DNA from: Micromonosporaceae bacterium KJ-029
Lineage (GTDB): Bacteria; Actinomycetota; Actinomycetes; Mycobacteriales; Micromonosporaceae
DNA length: 64,000 bases
Assembly: GCA_005402585.1 (NCBI GenBank)
Contig: BIFP01000020.1
Coordinates: forward strand, 62,001 to 126,000
Direction of reading: 5' to 3'
Below are positions 19,858 to 28,733 of the stretch, piece by piece (positions within the stretch are counted from its first letter, which is position 1; every line of letters begins with the position of its first letter). Below the pieces are notes generated by a model. That model saw only the letters and a program-made list of their open reading frames with translations, ran no database searches and was not told the DNA's origin. The translations under genes and the position numbers were made by a program.

Positions 19858-20681
19858 CGGTCCGTGTCCGGGCGGAGGATCGCGTCGCGGCCGACGGAGC
19901 CGATCGCCATGGCGCCGGGACCGACGGCGTTCTGGCCCTCGACCGTGATGTCCCCGGTGCGGATCCCGCCCGGGGTGGGGGCCGCACCGCCATGCTCCAA
20001 GCTGCCGCGCACCGAGCCGGTGCCCGGGGTGGGCCCCGCCGAGGTGTCCCTCGCCAGGGAGGTCGACTCCGGCGGTACATCGTCCACCCAGGAGGTGATG
20101 TCCTCATCCACGACGCAGAGCCAGGCCTGCTCCCGGAATTCCTTGTCCGCGTGGACCACGTCGATCCGCCGGAACCGTTCCGGGCGGATCTCCTCGGGAT
20201 ACTCGGTGACCACATCGCGGTAGATGTCGGACGACACCACCAGGGCGATTCCGGCATCGGGAAAGGCAGCGAGCGCCCGGCGTACGGGTGCTGCGTCGCA
20301 CAGCCTGCTCACCAGCACGACCGCCTGCCCGGGAAACCCGTTGGCACCGTCGAGGTGCACCATACCCTGGTGCACCGCGACCCTGAGTCGGATGCGGGCC
20401 GCCGTGAGGCGGCTGCCGTTGTACCGCCGCAGACGCCGATTCAGCTCCGGCACGAACCGACCGATCACCCGCGCCTCGGGAAGTTCTCGGGGCAGGATCG
20501 CCAGTTCCCCATCGCCGGCCTGTTGCGTCGTCCAGCCGACCCGGTCCAATCCCACGTCGCCAGCCGCCTCCTGCAGCAACCGGTGGAAGTCCTGCTGCGC
20601 CTCGTACTGCTGGACGTTGCTGCGTCGGCTGTAGCGCTCCATGTCCACGCAGATCAGCAGCCGCCGCTCCGGATGTCGCAT
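19854..20681 (-). CDS. Class III nucleotidyl cyclase-like protein with C-terminal shared motif
   Basis: 275 residues from ATG 20681, chosen for GAGGTGGGG 8 bases upstream; the frame is open further upstream. The cyclase fold is visible: first metal Asp in CVDMERY (Asp13), second in QAGDGELA (Asp57), and the dimer-interface strand RLRVAVHQG. In the segment GQAVVLVSRL the transition-state Asn expected by the GxxVNxAAR pattern is Val122, while Arg126 is kept, so chemistry or specificity may differ. A flexible linker from about 205 leads to the Gly/Ala-rich motif GDITVEGQNAVGPGAMAIG (242-261), shared with the next gene's N-terminal part. First gene of a three-gene ATGA-coupled operon divergent from a Crp-type regulator. 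Confidence 0.7.
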   Translation of the reverse strand: MRHPERRLLICVDMERYSRRSNVQQYEAQQDFHRLLQEAAGDVGLDRVGWTTQQAGDGELAILPRELPEARVIGRFVPELNRRLRRYNGSRLTAARIRLRVAVHQGMVHLDGANGFPGQAVVLVSRLCDAAPVRRALAAFPDAGIALVVSSDIYRDVVTEYPEEIRPERFRRIDVVHADKEFREQAWLCVVDEDITSWVDDVPPESTSLARDTSAGPTPGTGSVRGSLEHGGAAPTPGGIRTGDITVEGQNAVGPGAMAIGSVGRDAILRPDTDR

Positions 20682-21021
20682 GTTGTCACCCCACCTCACC
20701 AAGGCCCGTCGGAGCCGGGCATCAGAGAACATCCAAGGCGCAGCGGCTCCCGAAAACCCCGTAGAAGTACGGCATCGCAGCGGCTGTCCATCAACCGTCA
20801 TCCCGTCCTGTTCGGGCATTCCGCCGGGGACTCGGCGGTGAGCTGGTCGTATGTGGACTTTCCCGATCGACGTGTTGCTGGGGCTAGGGCTGGAGCCATT
20901 CCTGACGCTCGGCCTGGTCGCGTACCTACTCGTGGCAGCTCTGCTCCGCCAGGCGTCGCGCACCGCACGCGACCAGCTACGCTTCGACCGCTGTCGTTGG
21001 CCGAGAAGGGTGGGAGCCTTG
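20682..21021. promoter_or_regulatory. Divergent intergenic region of the cyclase island
   Basis: 340 bases between the cyclase-like operon and the Crp-type gene (if the latter starts at 21022). It holds a direct repeat CGCAGCGGCT (20739-20748 and 20776-20785, 37-base period), possible regulator sites. The part 20851-21021 is open in frame with the Crp gene and hydrophobic, so it could be coding. No hexamer pair good enough to call a promoter was found. Confidence 0.35.
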
Positions 21022-21729
21022 ATGCGGCGAGAACCGTCCCAGACCTCGGAGTGGCCCTATGGCACCTTCCTGCAGCGGCTGGGCCCTCCCGTACGAGCTG
21101 CCCTCTTGGAACTCGGTGTCCGCCGTCGGGTGCCGGCCGGTCAGATCCTGATTCACGAGGGACAGCGGGAGTCGCACCTGGTCCTGCTCGAGGAGGGCCT
21201 GACGAAGGTCACCGCCGCACTACCCGACGGCCGCACCGCGCTGTTGTCCCTCCGCGTCGGCGGCGACCTGATGGGCGAGATGTCGGCGCTGAACGACCAG
21301 CCACGCTCGGCAACGGTCACCGCCTGCGGCACCGCCCGCTACAGCGTGATCCCGTCCGAGCGGTTCCGGGCCTTCCTCAGGGGAAACCCCGATGCGGCGC
21401 TCGAACTCGCCGCGATGGTGTCGGACCGGCTGCGCTGGTCGAACCGGCGGCGCATCGACTTCACCTCATATCCGGTGAAGATCAGGGTCGCCCGGGTCGT
21501 GGCGGAGCTGTCCCGCAGCCACGGTCGGCAGGCGCCCGACGGGGTCGTCATCGACGTACGGCTCACCCAGCCAGAACTCGCGACCATCTGTGGTGCCTCC
21601 GAGACCTCGATCCAGAAGAGCCTGCGGGAGTTGCGGACCGACGGTCTCGTGGACACCGACTACCGGCGGATGACCGTCCGCGACATGCCGCGGCTGCGGG
21701 CACTCGGTCGCATCGACGAGGAGCGTTAA
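21022..21729 (+). CDS. Crp/Fnr-family transcriptional regulator
   Basis: 235 residues from ATG 21022, preceded by GGGTGGGAG at good spacing. The N-terminal cyclic-nucleotide-binding beta-roll has the phosphate-binding cassette GEMSALNDQPRSATV with Glu86, Arg95 and Ser96, the residues that contact the cyclic phosphate in true CAP proteins. A dimerisation helix (RLRWSNRRRIDFTSY) follows, and a C-terminal winged HTH covers LTQPELATICGASETSIQKSLRELR. Divergent from a cyclase-like gene, so the likely ligand is that enzyme's product. The frame stays open upstream to ATG 20851, which would add a hydrophobic helix (see findings). Confidence 0.85.
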   Translation: MRREPSQTSEWPYGTFLQRLGPPVRAALLELGVRRRVPAGQILIHEGQRESHLVLLEEGLTKVTAALPDGRTALLSLRVGGDLMGEMSALNDQPRSATVTACGTARYSVIPSERFRAFLRGNPDAALELAAMVSDRLRWSNRRRIDFTSYPVKIRVARVVAELSRSHGRQAPDGVVIDVRLTQPELATICGASETSIQKSLRELRTDGLVDTDYRRMTVRDMPRLRALGRIDEER

Positions 21730-21780
21730 GAAGGGCCCCTTCCTATACGCGAGGCGTTAAGAAGGGGCCCTTCCTTACAC
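21724..21780. repeat. Tandem GTTAAGAAGGGGCCCTTCC palindromic repeats
   Basis: Two near-identical units 30 bases apart: GTTAAGAAGGGCCCCTTCCTA (starting at 21725) and GTTAAGAAGGGGCCCTTCCTT (starting at 21755). Each folds on its AAGGG/CCCTT arms. The first overlaps the TAA of the Crp-type gene; the second abuts the pheT stop. Position between convergent genes suggests a bidirectional terminator made from a dispersed Micromonosporaceae repeat. Confidence 0.7.
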
Positions 21781-21781
21781 C

Positions 21782-24361
21782 TCAGGCGCCGCGGAGGGTG
21801 GCGCCGAAGCGCTCGGCGGCGCGCGCCACCGCGGCGTCACGGGCGGCCACCGCCTCCTCCACGGTCAGCGTCCGGTCCGGCGCGCGGAAGGCGAGCTTGT
21901 AGGCCAGCGACTTACGCCCGGCGCCCAGCTGCTCCGAGGCGTACACGTCGAACAGGCGCACCGACTCCAGCAGCTCGCCGGCACCCTCGGTGAGCGCCTG
22001 CTGCACCGCCTCGGCGGGGACCGAGTCGTCCACCACGAGCGCCACGTCGATCAGCGCCGGCGGGAAACCGGAGACCATGGGCGCGGGTGCCACCGGGGCT
22101 GCCGGCAGCGCGTCCAGGTCCAGCTCCATGGCGCTTGTACGCCGAGGCAGTTCCAGCGCCGCGACGACCGCCGGGTGCAGCTCACCGGCGTGGCCGACCA
22201 CCGACCCGTCGACCAGCAGTTCGGCGCAGCGGCCGGGGTGCCAGGGCGCGTACTCGGTGGCCCGCACCTCGATCTGCCCCTCGGGCACCCCGGCGGCGGC
22301 GAGGACCTCACGGCCCGCCTCGATGGCGTCCGCCCAGCCGGCCGGCCGCCCGGTGCCCCACCAACCGGCCGGCTCGATGTCGCCGGTCAGCACGACGGCG
22401 ACGTGCCGGGGCTGGTGCGGCACCACCGCGTCGGCGGCGGCGAACTCCGCGTCGGTGGGCCGCCGGTCGACGCCCATCGCCGGCGGGCTACCGGCTCCGG
22501 GGCGCGGGTGGAACACCGTGCCGATCTCGTAGAGGGCCAGGTCACGCAGACCGCGGCCGAGGTTGCGCCGGACGATGCCGAGCAGCGGGCCGAGCAGCGT
22601 GGTACGCAGCAGCGGCTCCTCCTCGGACAGCGGGTTGGCCAGCCGTACCGCCTGCCGGCGCGGGTCGTCGGCAGGCAGGCCGAGCTGGTCGGCCAGCTCG
22701 GCGGAGGCGAACGGGTGGGCCAGCACCTCGACGTATCCCCGCTCGGCCAGCGAGCGGGACACCGACCTGTTGCGCCGCTGCTGCCAGGTCAGCCCCCGGC
22801 CCGGCGGCGCGGTGGGCAGCAGTGACGGCACCCGCTCGTACCCGTCGAGGCGGACCACCTCCTCGACCAGGTCGGCCGGGTCGGTCAGGTCGGGTCGCCA
22901 GCTCGGCGGGGTGACGCTGAGCGCCTCGCCGACGGCGGCGGCGACTCCCACCTCACCCGGGTCCTCGGCCAGCCGGTCGGCCCCCCGCGCGACGGTGCAG
23001 CCGACCTGCTCCAGCAGGGCGACCACCCGGGCCGGCGGATAGTCCACCCCGACCCGCCGGCTGGGCAGGTCGACCGGCATCGTCACCGGCGTACGCGGCC
23101 GGACGTGGTCGATGTCCAGCACCTCGTCACCGGCGGTGCCGCCGGCGTGCTCGGTCAGCAGCGCCACCGCCCGCTCCAACGCGACCAGCGGCAGCGCCGG
23201 GTCGACGCCCCGCTCCCAGCGCTTCGCCGCCTCGCTGAACAGCTTGTGCCGGCGCGCGGTGCGCCCGACCATCGCCGGATCCCAGTGCGCGGCCTCGAAG
23301 AGCACGTTGACGGTGCCGGGCACGACCTCGCTGGTCTCGCCACCCATCACGGCGGCGAGCGAGATCGGGACGCCGTCCCCCTCGCCCGCGAGCGGGTTCG
23401 GCAGCCCGGCGTCGCAGATGACCATGTCCTCCGGCGCGAGGGCGCGGGTCACCCCGTCCAGGGTCGTCAGCTTCTCGCCCGGCTCGGCCCGGCGGACCAC
23501 CAGCGGGCCGGTGATCCGGTCGGCGTCGAAGGCGTGCATCGGCTGGCCGAGCTCGAGCATCACGTAGTTGGTGATGTCGACCGGAAGCGAGATGCTGCGG
23601 ATGCCGGCGACGGTCAGCCGCTGCTGCATCCAGCCCGGCGACGGCGCCGCCGGGTCGACGCCGCGCACCATCCGGGCGGCGAACCGGTCGCAGCCGATCG
23701 TGTCGCGCACCTCGACCGGGTACGCCGGGGCGGCCGTGCCGGCCGGTGCGGGCACCCGGCCCGGGTCGCGGAACGGTACCGCCAGCGCGTGCGACAGCTC
23801 CCGGGCCAGACCACGGACACTCATCGCGTACCCCCGGTCGGGGGTGATCTCCGCCTCGACCACGATGTCGTCGAGACCGACGACGGGCCGGGCGTCGTCG
23901 CCGGGCTTCGCCGGGGTGTCCGGCGGCAGCACCATGATGCCCGAGTGGTCGTCACCCAGGCCCAGCTCCTTGGCGGAGCAGATCATGCCGTTGGAGTTGC
24001 GCCCGTACGTCTTGCGGGCGCCGATGGCGAAGCCGCCCGGCAGCACGCCGCCGGGCAGGATGACGACGACCCGGTCGCCCGGGGCGAAGTTGCGCGCCCC
24101 GCAGACGATCTCCTGCGGCTCGCCGGTGCCGTTGGCGGCGCCGACGTCGACCCGGCAGAACCGGATGGGCTTCTTGAAGCCGGTCAGTTCCTCGATCTCG
24201 AGGACCTCGCCGACCACCAGTTGCCCGGTGACCGTGCCGGACAGGTCCACGATGGACTCGACCTCGATGCCGAGGCCGACCAGGGCCCGCTCCAGCTCAC
24301 CGACGGGCAGGCCGGCCGGGAGATCGACGTACTCCCGCAGCCAGCTGACAGAAACTCGCAT
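21782..24361 (-). CDS. pheT: Phenylalanine-tRNA ligase beta subunit
   Basis: 859 residues, full length. Order: N-terminal tRNA-binding (EMAP-like) domain to about 155 with GFKKPIRFCRVDVG and NSNGMICSAKELGLGDD; B1-B5 domains with VDITNYVMLELGQPMHAFDADRI; catalytic-like core with YERVPSLLPTAPPG; and a C-terminal ferredoxin-fold anticodon-binding domain ending DRTLTVEEAVAARDA. Forms the alpha2-beta2 synthetase with PheS, which charges tRNA-Phe and edits Tyr in this subunit. It follows pheS after 35 bases. Confidence 0.97.
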   Translation of the reverse strand: MRVSVSWLREYVDLPAGLPVGELERALVGLGIEVESIVDLSGTVTGQLVVGEVLEIEELTGFKKPIRFCRVDVGAANGTGEPQEIVCGARNFAPGDRVVVILPGGVLPGGFAIGARKTYGRNSNGMICSAKELGLGDDHSGIMVLPPDTPAKPGDDARPVVGLDDIVVEAEITPDRGYAMSVRGLARELSHALAVPFRDPGRVPAPAGTAAPAYPVEVRDTIGCDRFAARMVRGVDPAAPSPGWMQQRLTVAGIRSISLPVDITNYVMLELGQPMHAFDADRITGPLVVRRAEPGEKLTTLDGVTRALAPEDMVICDAGLPNPLAGEGDGVPISLAAVMGGETSEVVPGTVNVLFEAAHWDPAMVGRTARRHKLFSEAAKRWERGVDPALPLVALERAVALLTEHAGGTAGDEVLDIDHVRPRTPVTMPVDLPSRRVGVDYPPARVVALLEQVGCTVARGADRLAEDPGEVGVAAAVGEALSVTPPSWRPDLTDPADLVEEVVRLDGYERVPSLLPTAPPGRGLTWQQRRNRSVSRSLAERGYVEVLAHPFASAELADQLGLPADDPRRQAVRLANPLSEEEPLLRTTLLGPLLGIVRRNLGRGLRDLALYEIGTVFHPRPGAGSPPAMGVDRRPTDAEFAAADAVVPHQPRHVAVVLTGDIEPAGWWGTGRPAGWADAIEAGREVLAAAGVPEGQIEVRATEYAPWHPGRCAELLVDGSVVGHAGELHPAVVAALELPRRTSAMELDLDALPAAPVAPAPMVSGFPPALIDVALVVDDSVPAEAVQQALTEGAGELLESVRLFDVYASEQLGAGRKSLAYKLAFRAPDRTLTVEEAVAARDAAVARAAERFGATLRGA

Positions 24362-24396
24362 GACTCAGACCACCGTCTCCGTAACTCGTGCCCGCA

Positions 24397-25691
<1,295 letters not shown>

Positions 25692-26489
25692 TCAGCGCTG
25701 TGCTCTCGCTGAAGCGTACAGGCAGACCGCCGCGGCCGCAGCCAGGTTGAGGCTCTCGGCACGCCCGTGCAGCGGCACCCGGACCTGGGCGTCGGCGGCC
25801 TCGGCCAGCTCACCGGGCAGGCCGTGGGCCTCGGAACCGAACAGCCACGCGGTGGGTACGGCAAGCCGGCCGGCGTCGGCCAGGTCGTCGAGATCGTCCT
25901 CGCCGTGGCCGGTGGCGGCGAGCACGGCCAGCCCCGCCGCCCGCATCGAGGCGAGCACCGCCGCCGGGTCGCGCTCACGGACCACGTCGACGTGGAACAG
26001 GCTGCCGGCCGAGGAACGCACGCACTTGCCGTTGTACGGGTCGACCGCGTCCCCGGCGAAGACCACCGCCGCGGCGCCGGCGGCGTCAGCGGTACGCAGC
26101 ACCGTGCCGGCGTTGCCGGGATCGCGGATCCCGGCGAGCACGGCGACCAGCCGCGGCGCCCGGGCCAGCGCCGTCGCCAGGGAGACGTCGAGGTGCTGGC
26201 AGACGGCGACCAGCCCCTGCGGGGCGACGGTCTCGGCGAGAGCCGCGAGCGCCTCGTCGGTCACCTCGGAGACGGGTACGTCGGCACCGGCGGCGGCCGC
26301 CGCCAGGTCGGCGTACCGGTCGAGCGCGGCCGGGGTGCCGAACAGCTCCACGACGGCGCGAGGGCCACTCAGGGCCTCCCGGACCGCCTGTGGTCCCTCG
26401 GCCAGGAACCGGCCGGTGGCGTCGCGCTCCCGGCGGCGCTGGAGCCGGCGGGCGGCGACCACCCTGGGCGTACGCGGCGTGAAGGGCAT
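25692..26489 (-). CDS. TrmH/SpoU-family RNA 2'-O-methyltransferase
   Basis: 265 residues from ATG 26489 (GAGG six bases upstream). N-terminal substrate-binding domain begins RVVAARRLQRRRERDATGRFLAEG, the L30e-like RNA-recognition part. The C-terminal SPOUT knot carries all three motifs: GIRDPGNAGTVLRTADA, WLFGSEAHGLP and VPLHGRAESLNLAAAAAVCLY. Methylates a ribose in rRNA or tRNA with S-adenosylmethionine; the target nucleotide cannot be told. Lies between rplT and pheS on the same strand, a usual actinobacterial arrangement. Confidence 0.9.
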   Translation of the reverse strand: MPFTPRTPRVVAARRLQRRRERDATGRFLAEGPQAVREALSGPRAVVELFGTPAALDRYADLAAAAAGADVPVSEVTDEALAALAETVAPQGLVAVCQHLDVSLATALARAPRLVAVLAGIRDPGNAGTVLRTADAAGAAAVVFAGDAVDPYNGKCVRSSAGSLFHVDVVRERDPAAVLASMRAAGLAVLAATGHGEDDLDDLADAGRLAVPTAWLFGSEAHGLPGELAEAADAQVRVPLHGRAESLNLAAAAAVCLYASARAQR

Positions 26490-26511
26490 GGTGTCCTCAC
26501 CACACACGCGC

Positions 26512-26541
26512 GAGGCGCCCCTCGTCGCCGAGGGACGCCTC
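26512..26541 (-). terminator. Hairpin after rplT
   Basis: GAGGCGCCCCTCG pairs with CGAGGGACGCCTC (one mismatch) 15 bases downstream of the rplT stop. No U-tract. It may separate the ribosomal operon from the methyltransferase gene. Confidence 0.5.
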
Positions 26542-26556
26542 GCTGCGCTGTGCGGA

Positions 26557-26949
26557 TCAGGCGGCCTGGGCCGCCGCGCCGCCGGTGCCCTCGGCCTGCA
26601 CCGCAGCCCGAGCCAGCTCGACGATCGCCGCGAACGCGGGAGCGTCGTTGACGGCCAGGTCGGCCAGGATCTTGCGGTCGACCTCGATACCGGCCAGGCG
26701 CAGGCCCTGGATCAGCCGGTTGTAGGTCATCCCGTTGGCGCGGGCGCCCGCGTTGATCCGCTGGATCCACAGCTGCCGGAAGTCGCCCTTGCGGTCGCGA
26801 CGGTCCCGGTAGGCGTACTGCATCGAGTGCAGCACCTGCTCCTTGGCCTTGCGGTACAGCCGGGAGCGCTGACCGCGGTAGCCGCTCGCGGTCTCCAGCA
26901 GGGTACGGCGCTTCTTCTGGGCGTTCACAGCCCGCTTGACGCGTGCCAT
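26557..26949 (-). CDS. rplT: 50S ribosomal protein L20
   Basis: 130 residues. Begins [33 protein letters not shown] and includes [15 protein letters not shown], the canonical L20 signature; binds 23S rRNA early in 50S assembly. It has a slightly long acidic/Ala C-terminus ([11 protein letters not shown]). Third gene of infC-rpmI-rplT, 32 bases after rpmI. Confidence 0.98.
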   Translation of the reverse strand: MARVKRAVNAQKKRRTLLETASGYRGQRSRLYRKAKEQVLHSMQYAYRDRRDRKGDFRQLWIQRINAGARANGMTYNRLIQGLRLAGIEVDRKILADLAVNDAPAFAAIVELARAAVQAEGTGGAAAQAA

Positions 26950-26981
26950 CTCAACTCCTTCTTGGACTCAGGTGGCGCGCG

Positions 26982-27176
26982 TCAGCGGCCGAGCAGCTTC
27001 TTGAGGCGCTTGACGTCGGACTTGGCCGCTTCGACCACGCCCGTCAGCCGCCGGGTACGGGTGGAGGGCTTCTTCTCCAGGTTGTGGCGCAGACCGGCCT
27101 GCTGCTTCATGATCTTGCCCTTGCCGGTCACGCGGACCCGCTTGCCCGTCCCCGTGTGGCTCTTCATCTTCGGCAT
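26982..27176 (-). CDS. rpmI: 50S ribosomal protein L35
   Basis: 64 residues. MPKMKSHTGTGKRVRVTGKG and LRHNLEKKPSTRTRRL are diagnostic of L35. Highly basic, a structural protein of the 50S subunit. Lies 20 bases after infC and before rplT, the conserved operon order. Confidence 0.98.
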   Translation of the reverse strand: MPKMKSHTGTGKRVRVTGKGKIMKQQAGLRHNLEKKPSTRTRRLTGVVEAAKSDVKRLKKLLGR

Positions 27177-27196
27177 GTGGAACGTCTTCTCCCCTG

Positions 27197-27832
27197 TTAC
27201 TCGCCGCTGTTGTCGGCGACGGTGCCGGTGTCACCGGCGGCTGCGGTCTCGCCGGCCTCCGGGCCGGCGGAACCCTCCGCAGCCCGGTCCCGGGGCGCCC
27301 CGCCCCGGGAGGCCGTCGCGGCGACCGCGGCGGCCTTGGTGGCGCGGTGCGGCGCGAGCACCATGATCATGTTTCGACCGTCCTGCTTCGGAGCGGCCTC
27401 GACGTACCCCAGCTCCGAGATCTCGCTCTCCAGCCGACGCAGGAGCCGGTAGCCCAGCTCCGGGCGGCTCTGCTCGCGACCGCGGAACATGATCGTCACC
27501 TTGACCTTGTCGCCGGCCTTGAGGAACCGCACCACGTGACCCTTCTTGGTCTCGTAGTCGTGCGGGTCGATCTTCGGCCGGAGCTTCATCTCCTTGATGA
27601 CGGTCTGCTGCTGGTTACGCCGCGCTTCGCGCGCCTTCAGTGCGCTCTCGTACTTGAACTTGCCGAAGTCCATGAGCTTGCACACCGGCGGGCGCGCCAT
27701 CGGCGCAACCTCGACCAGGTCCAGATCGACGTCCGCGGCCAGCTGAAGGGCGCGCTCCAGCGGGACGATGCCCACCTGCTCACCCTCGGGGCCGACCAGT
27801 CGGACCTCACGTGCCCGGATCTGCTCGTTCAC
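27197..27832 (-). CDS. infC: Translation initiation factor IF-3
   Basis: 211 residues from the first canonical start (GTG 27832). N-terminal domain [15 protein letters not shown], linker [18 protein letters not shown], and C-terminal domain [38 protein letters not shown] are intact; an extra Ala/Gly/Glu-rich tail of about 45 residues follows. The frame continues upstream as GGPISVEPR before VNEQI, the usual IF-3 N-terminus, and AGGAGG lies just before an ATC codon at 27850. The true start may therefore be this ATC, in keeping with the rare starts (AUU) used for IF-3 autoregulation in other bacteria. Confidence 0.95.
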   Translation of the reverse strand: MNEQIRAREVRLVGPEGEQVGIVPLERALQLAADVDLDLVEVAPMARPPVCKLMDFGKFKYESALKAREARRNQQQTVIKEMKLRPKIDPHDYETKKGHVVRFLKAGDKVKVTIMFRGREQSRPELGYRLLRRLESEISELGYVEAAPKQDGRNMIMVLAPHRATKAAAVAATASRGGAPRDRAAEGSAGPEAGETAAAGDTGTVADNSGE

Positions 27833-28202
27833 GCGTGGTTCGACGCTGATGGGGCCTCCTCGAGTCGGATCTTCATGAGTGGCCGACCCTGCGGTTCCCG
27901 GTTGGGAACCGACCCGGAAAGCAGAAGGCCCCGGCGCATGCCAGGGCCCGCTCGACCGGTCGGCACGATCACAGGATCGCGCATCCGGAACCGGAACGCG
28001 CCCGGAACCGGGGACCGGACCCGGCCACCACAGTCGGCGACTCGGGTGGGAGCAGGCGCTCCACTTTCATGGCCGCCCGCACATGCGGACAGCCTGGTCG
28101 ACTCGACAACACTACACCCTCCGTGACCCGGCCCCCAAACCGGGCACCGCACCACCTCGGGCCGGACCCGACCCTACCCGGCCGGACACCCCTGGGCCCG
28201 GG
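27833..28202 (-). promoter_or_regulatory. Long infC leader
   Basis: 370 bases between the PH-domain gene and infC. On the minus strand a possible -10 TAGTGT (28114-28109) lies 18 bases after TTGGGG (28138-28133). A strong attenuator hairpin follows at 27927-27948, and AGGAGG lies at about 27861-27856 before infC. The leader of roughly 250 bases suggests transcript-level control of infC-rpmI-rplT. No gene is supported here. Confidence 0.5.
27918..27948 (-). terminator. Attenuator-like hairpin in the infC leader
   Basis: Minus strand GGCCCTGGC-ATGC-GCCGGGGCC: a 9-bp stem with one G-U pair and a 4-base loop, followed by TTCTGCTTT. This is the best intrinsic terminator in the window and lies about 70-80 bases before infC, where premature termination would control the operon. 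Confidence 0.6.
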
Positions 28203-28733
28203 TCAGCGCCCGGAGGCGCGCTCGGCGAGCGTGGCCAGGTGCGCCTGGTGCAGCCGGCGCAGGGCGCGGACTCCGTCGACGGCGAGTTGCTTGTCGGCGG
28301 CCTGGAGCGCGACCACCGGCAGCAGGTCGTCGTCGTGCAGCTCCAGGGCGGCCCACGGAGCACCCCGGTCGAACCGGACCCCCCGGACGACCTCCCACGG
28401 CAGTTCGTACGAACCGATCACGTTCCGCACCCGCACGCCCCGCTCGTCCGCCTCCACTCGCGGGCGGGTGAAGAGCAGGGCACCGAGGGCGAAGAGGACG
28501 CCGAGGCCGATCATGGCGAGCTGGTCACCGCGCTGGAAGGTGCCGTACCCGTTGCCGGTGGGACCGGTCAACGAGGTGGCGACCCCGGCGAACAGGACCA
28601 CCAGTACGGCCGCCGAGATCCAGCAGACCACGCGGATGCGCCGAGGCCGCAGGCGGATCAGGCCGGTGCCGATCGCTTCGTCACGCTCGCTCGTGCCGGC
28701 ACTCGGCTGCGCTGCGTCCTGCCGCTCAGTCAT
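28203..28733 (-). CDS. Membrane protein with PH-like domain
   Basis: 176 residues from ATG 28733, overlapping the stop of the transporter gene (ATGA). Two membrane segments (VVCWISAAVLVVLFAGVA about 36-53 and AMIGLGVLFALGALLF about 73-88) precede a soluble bacterial-PH-type beta domain with VEADERGVRVRNVIGSYELPWEVVRGVRF and a C-terminal helix. Such proteins are widespread in actinobacteria with no known function. The N-terminal 20 residues (MTERQDAAQPSAGTSERDEA) are encoded by a dispersed repeat copy and look added on. Confidence 0.8.
   Translation of the reverse strand: MTERQDAAQPSAGTSERDEAIGTGLIRLRPRRIRVVCWISAAVLVVLFAGVATSLTGPTGNGYGTFQRGDQLAMIGLGVLFALGALLFTRPRVEADERGVRVRNVIGSYELPWEVVRGVRFDRGAPWAALELHDDDLLPVVALQAADKQLAVDGVRALRRLHQAHLATLAERASGR
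28676..28730 (-). repeat. Dispersed repeat, copy C (N-terminus of PH-domain gene)
   Basis: About 55 bases, minus strand beginning CTGAGCGGCAGGACGCAGCG and continuing CAGCCGAGTGCCGGCACGAG. It resembles copy B (TGAG, GCAGGA/GCGAGGA, ACGCAGCGCAG, GAGT). Here it is translated as the first residues of the gene and also carries the upstream gene's stop. Confidence 0.55.
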
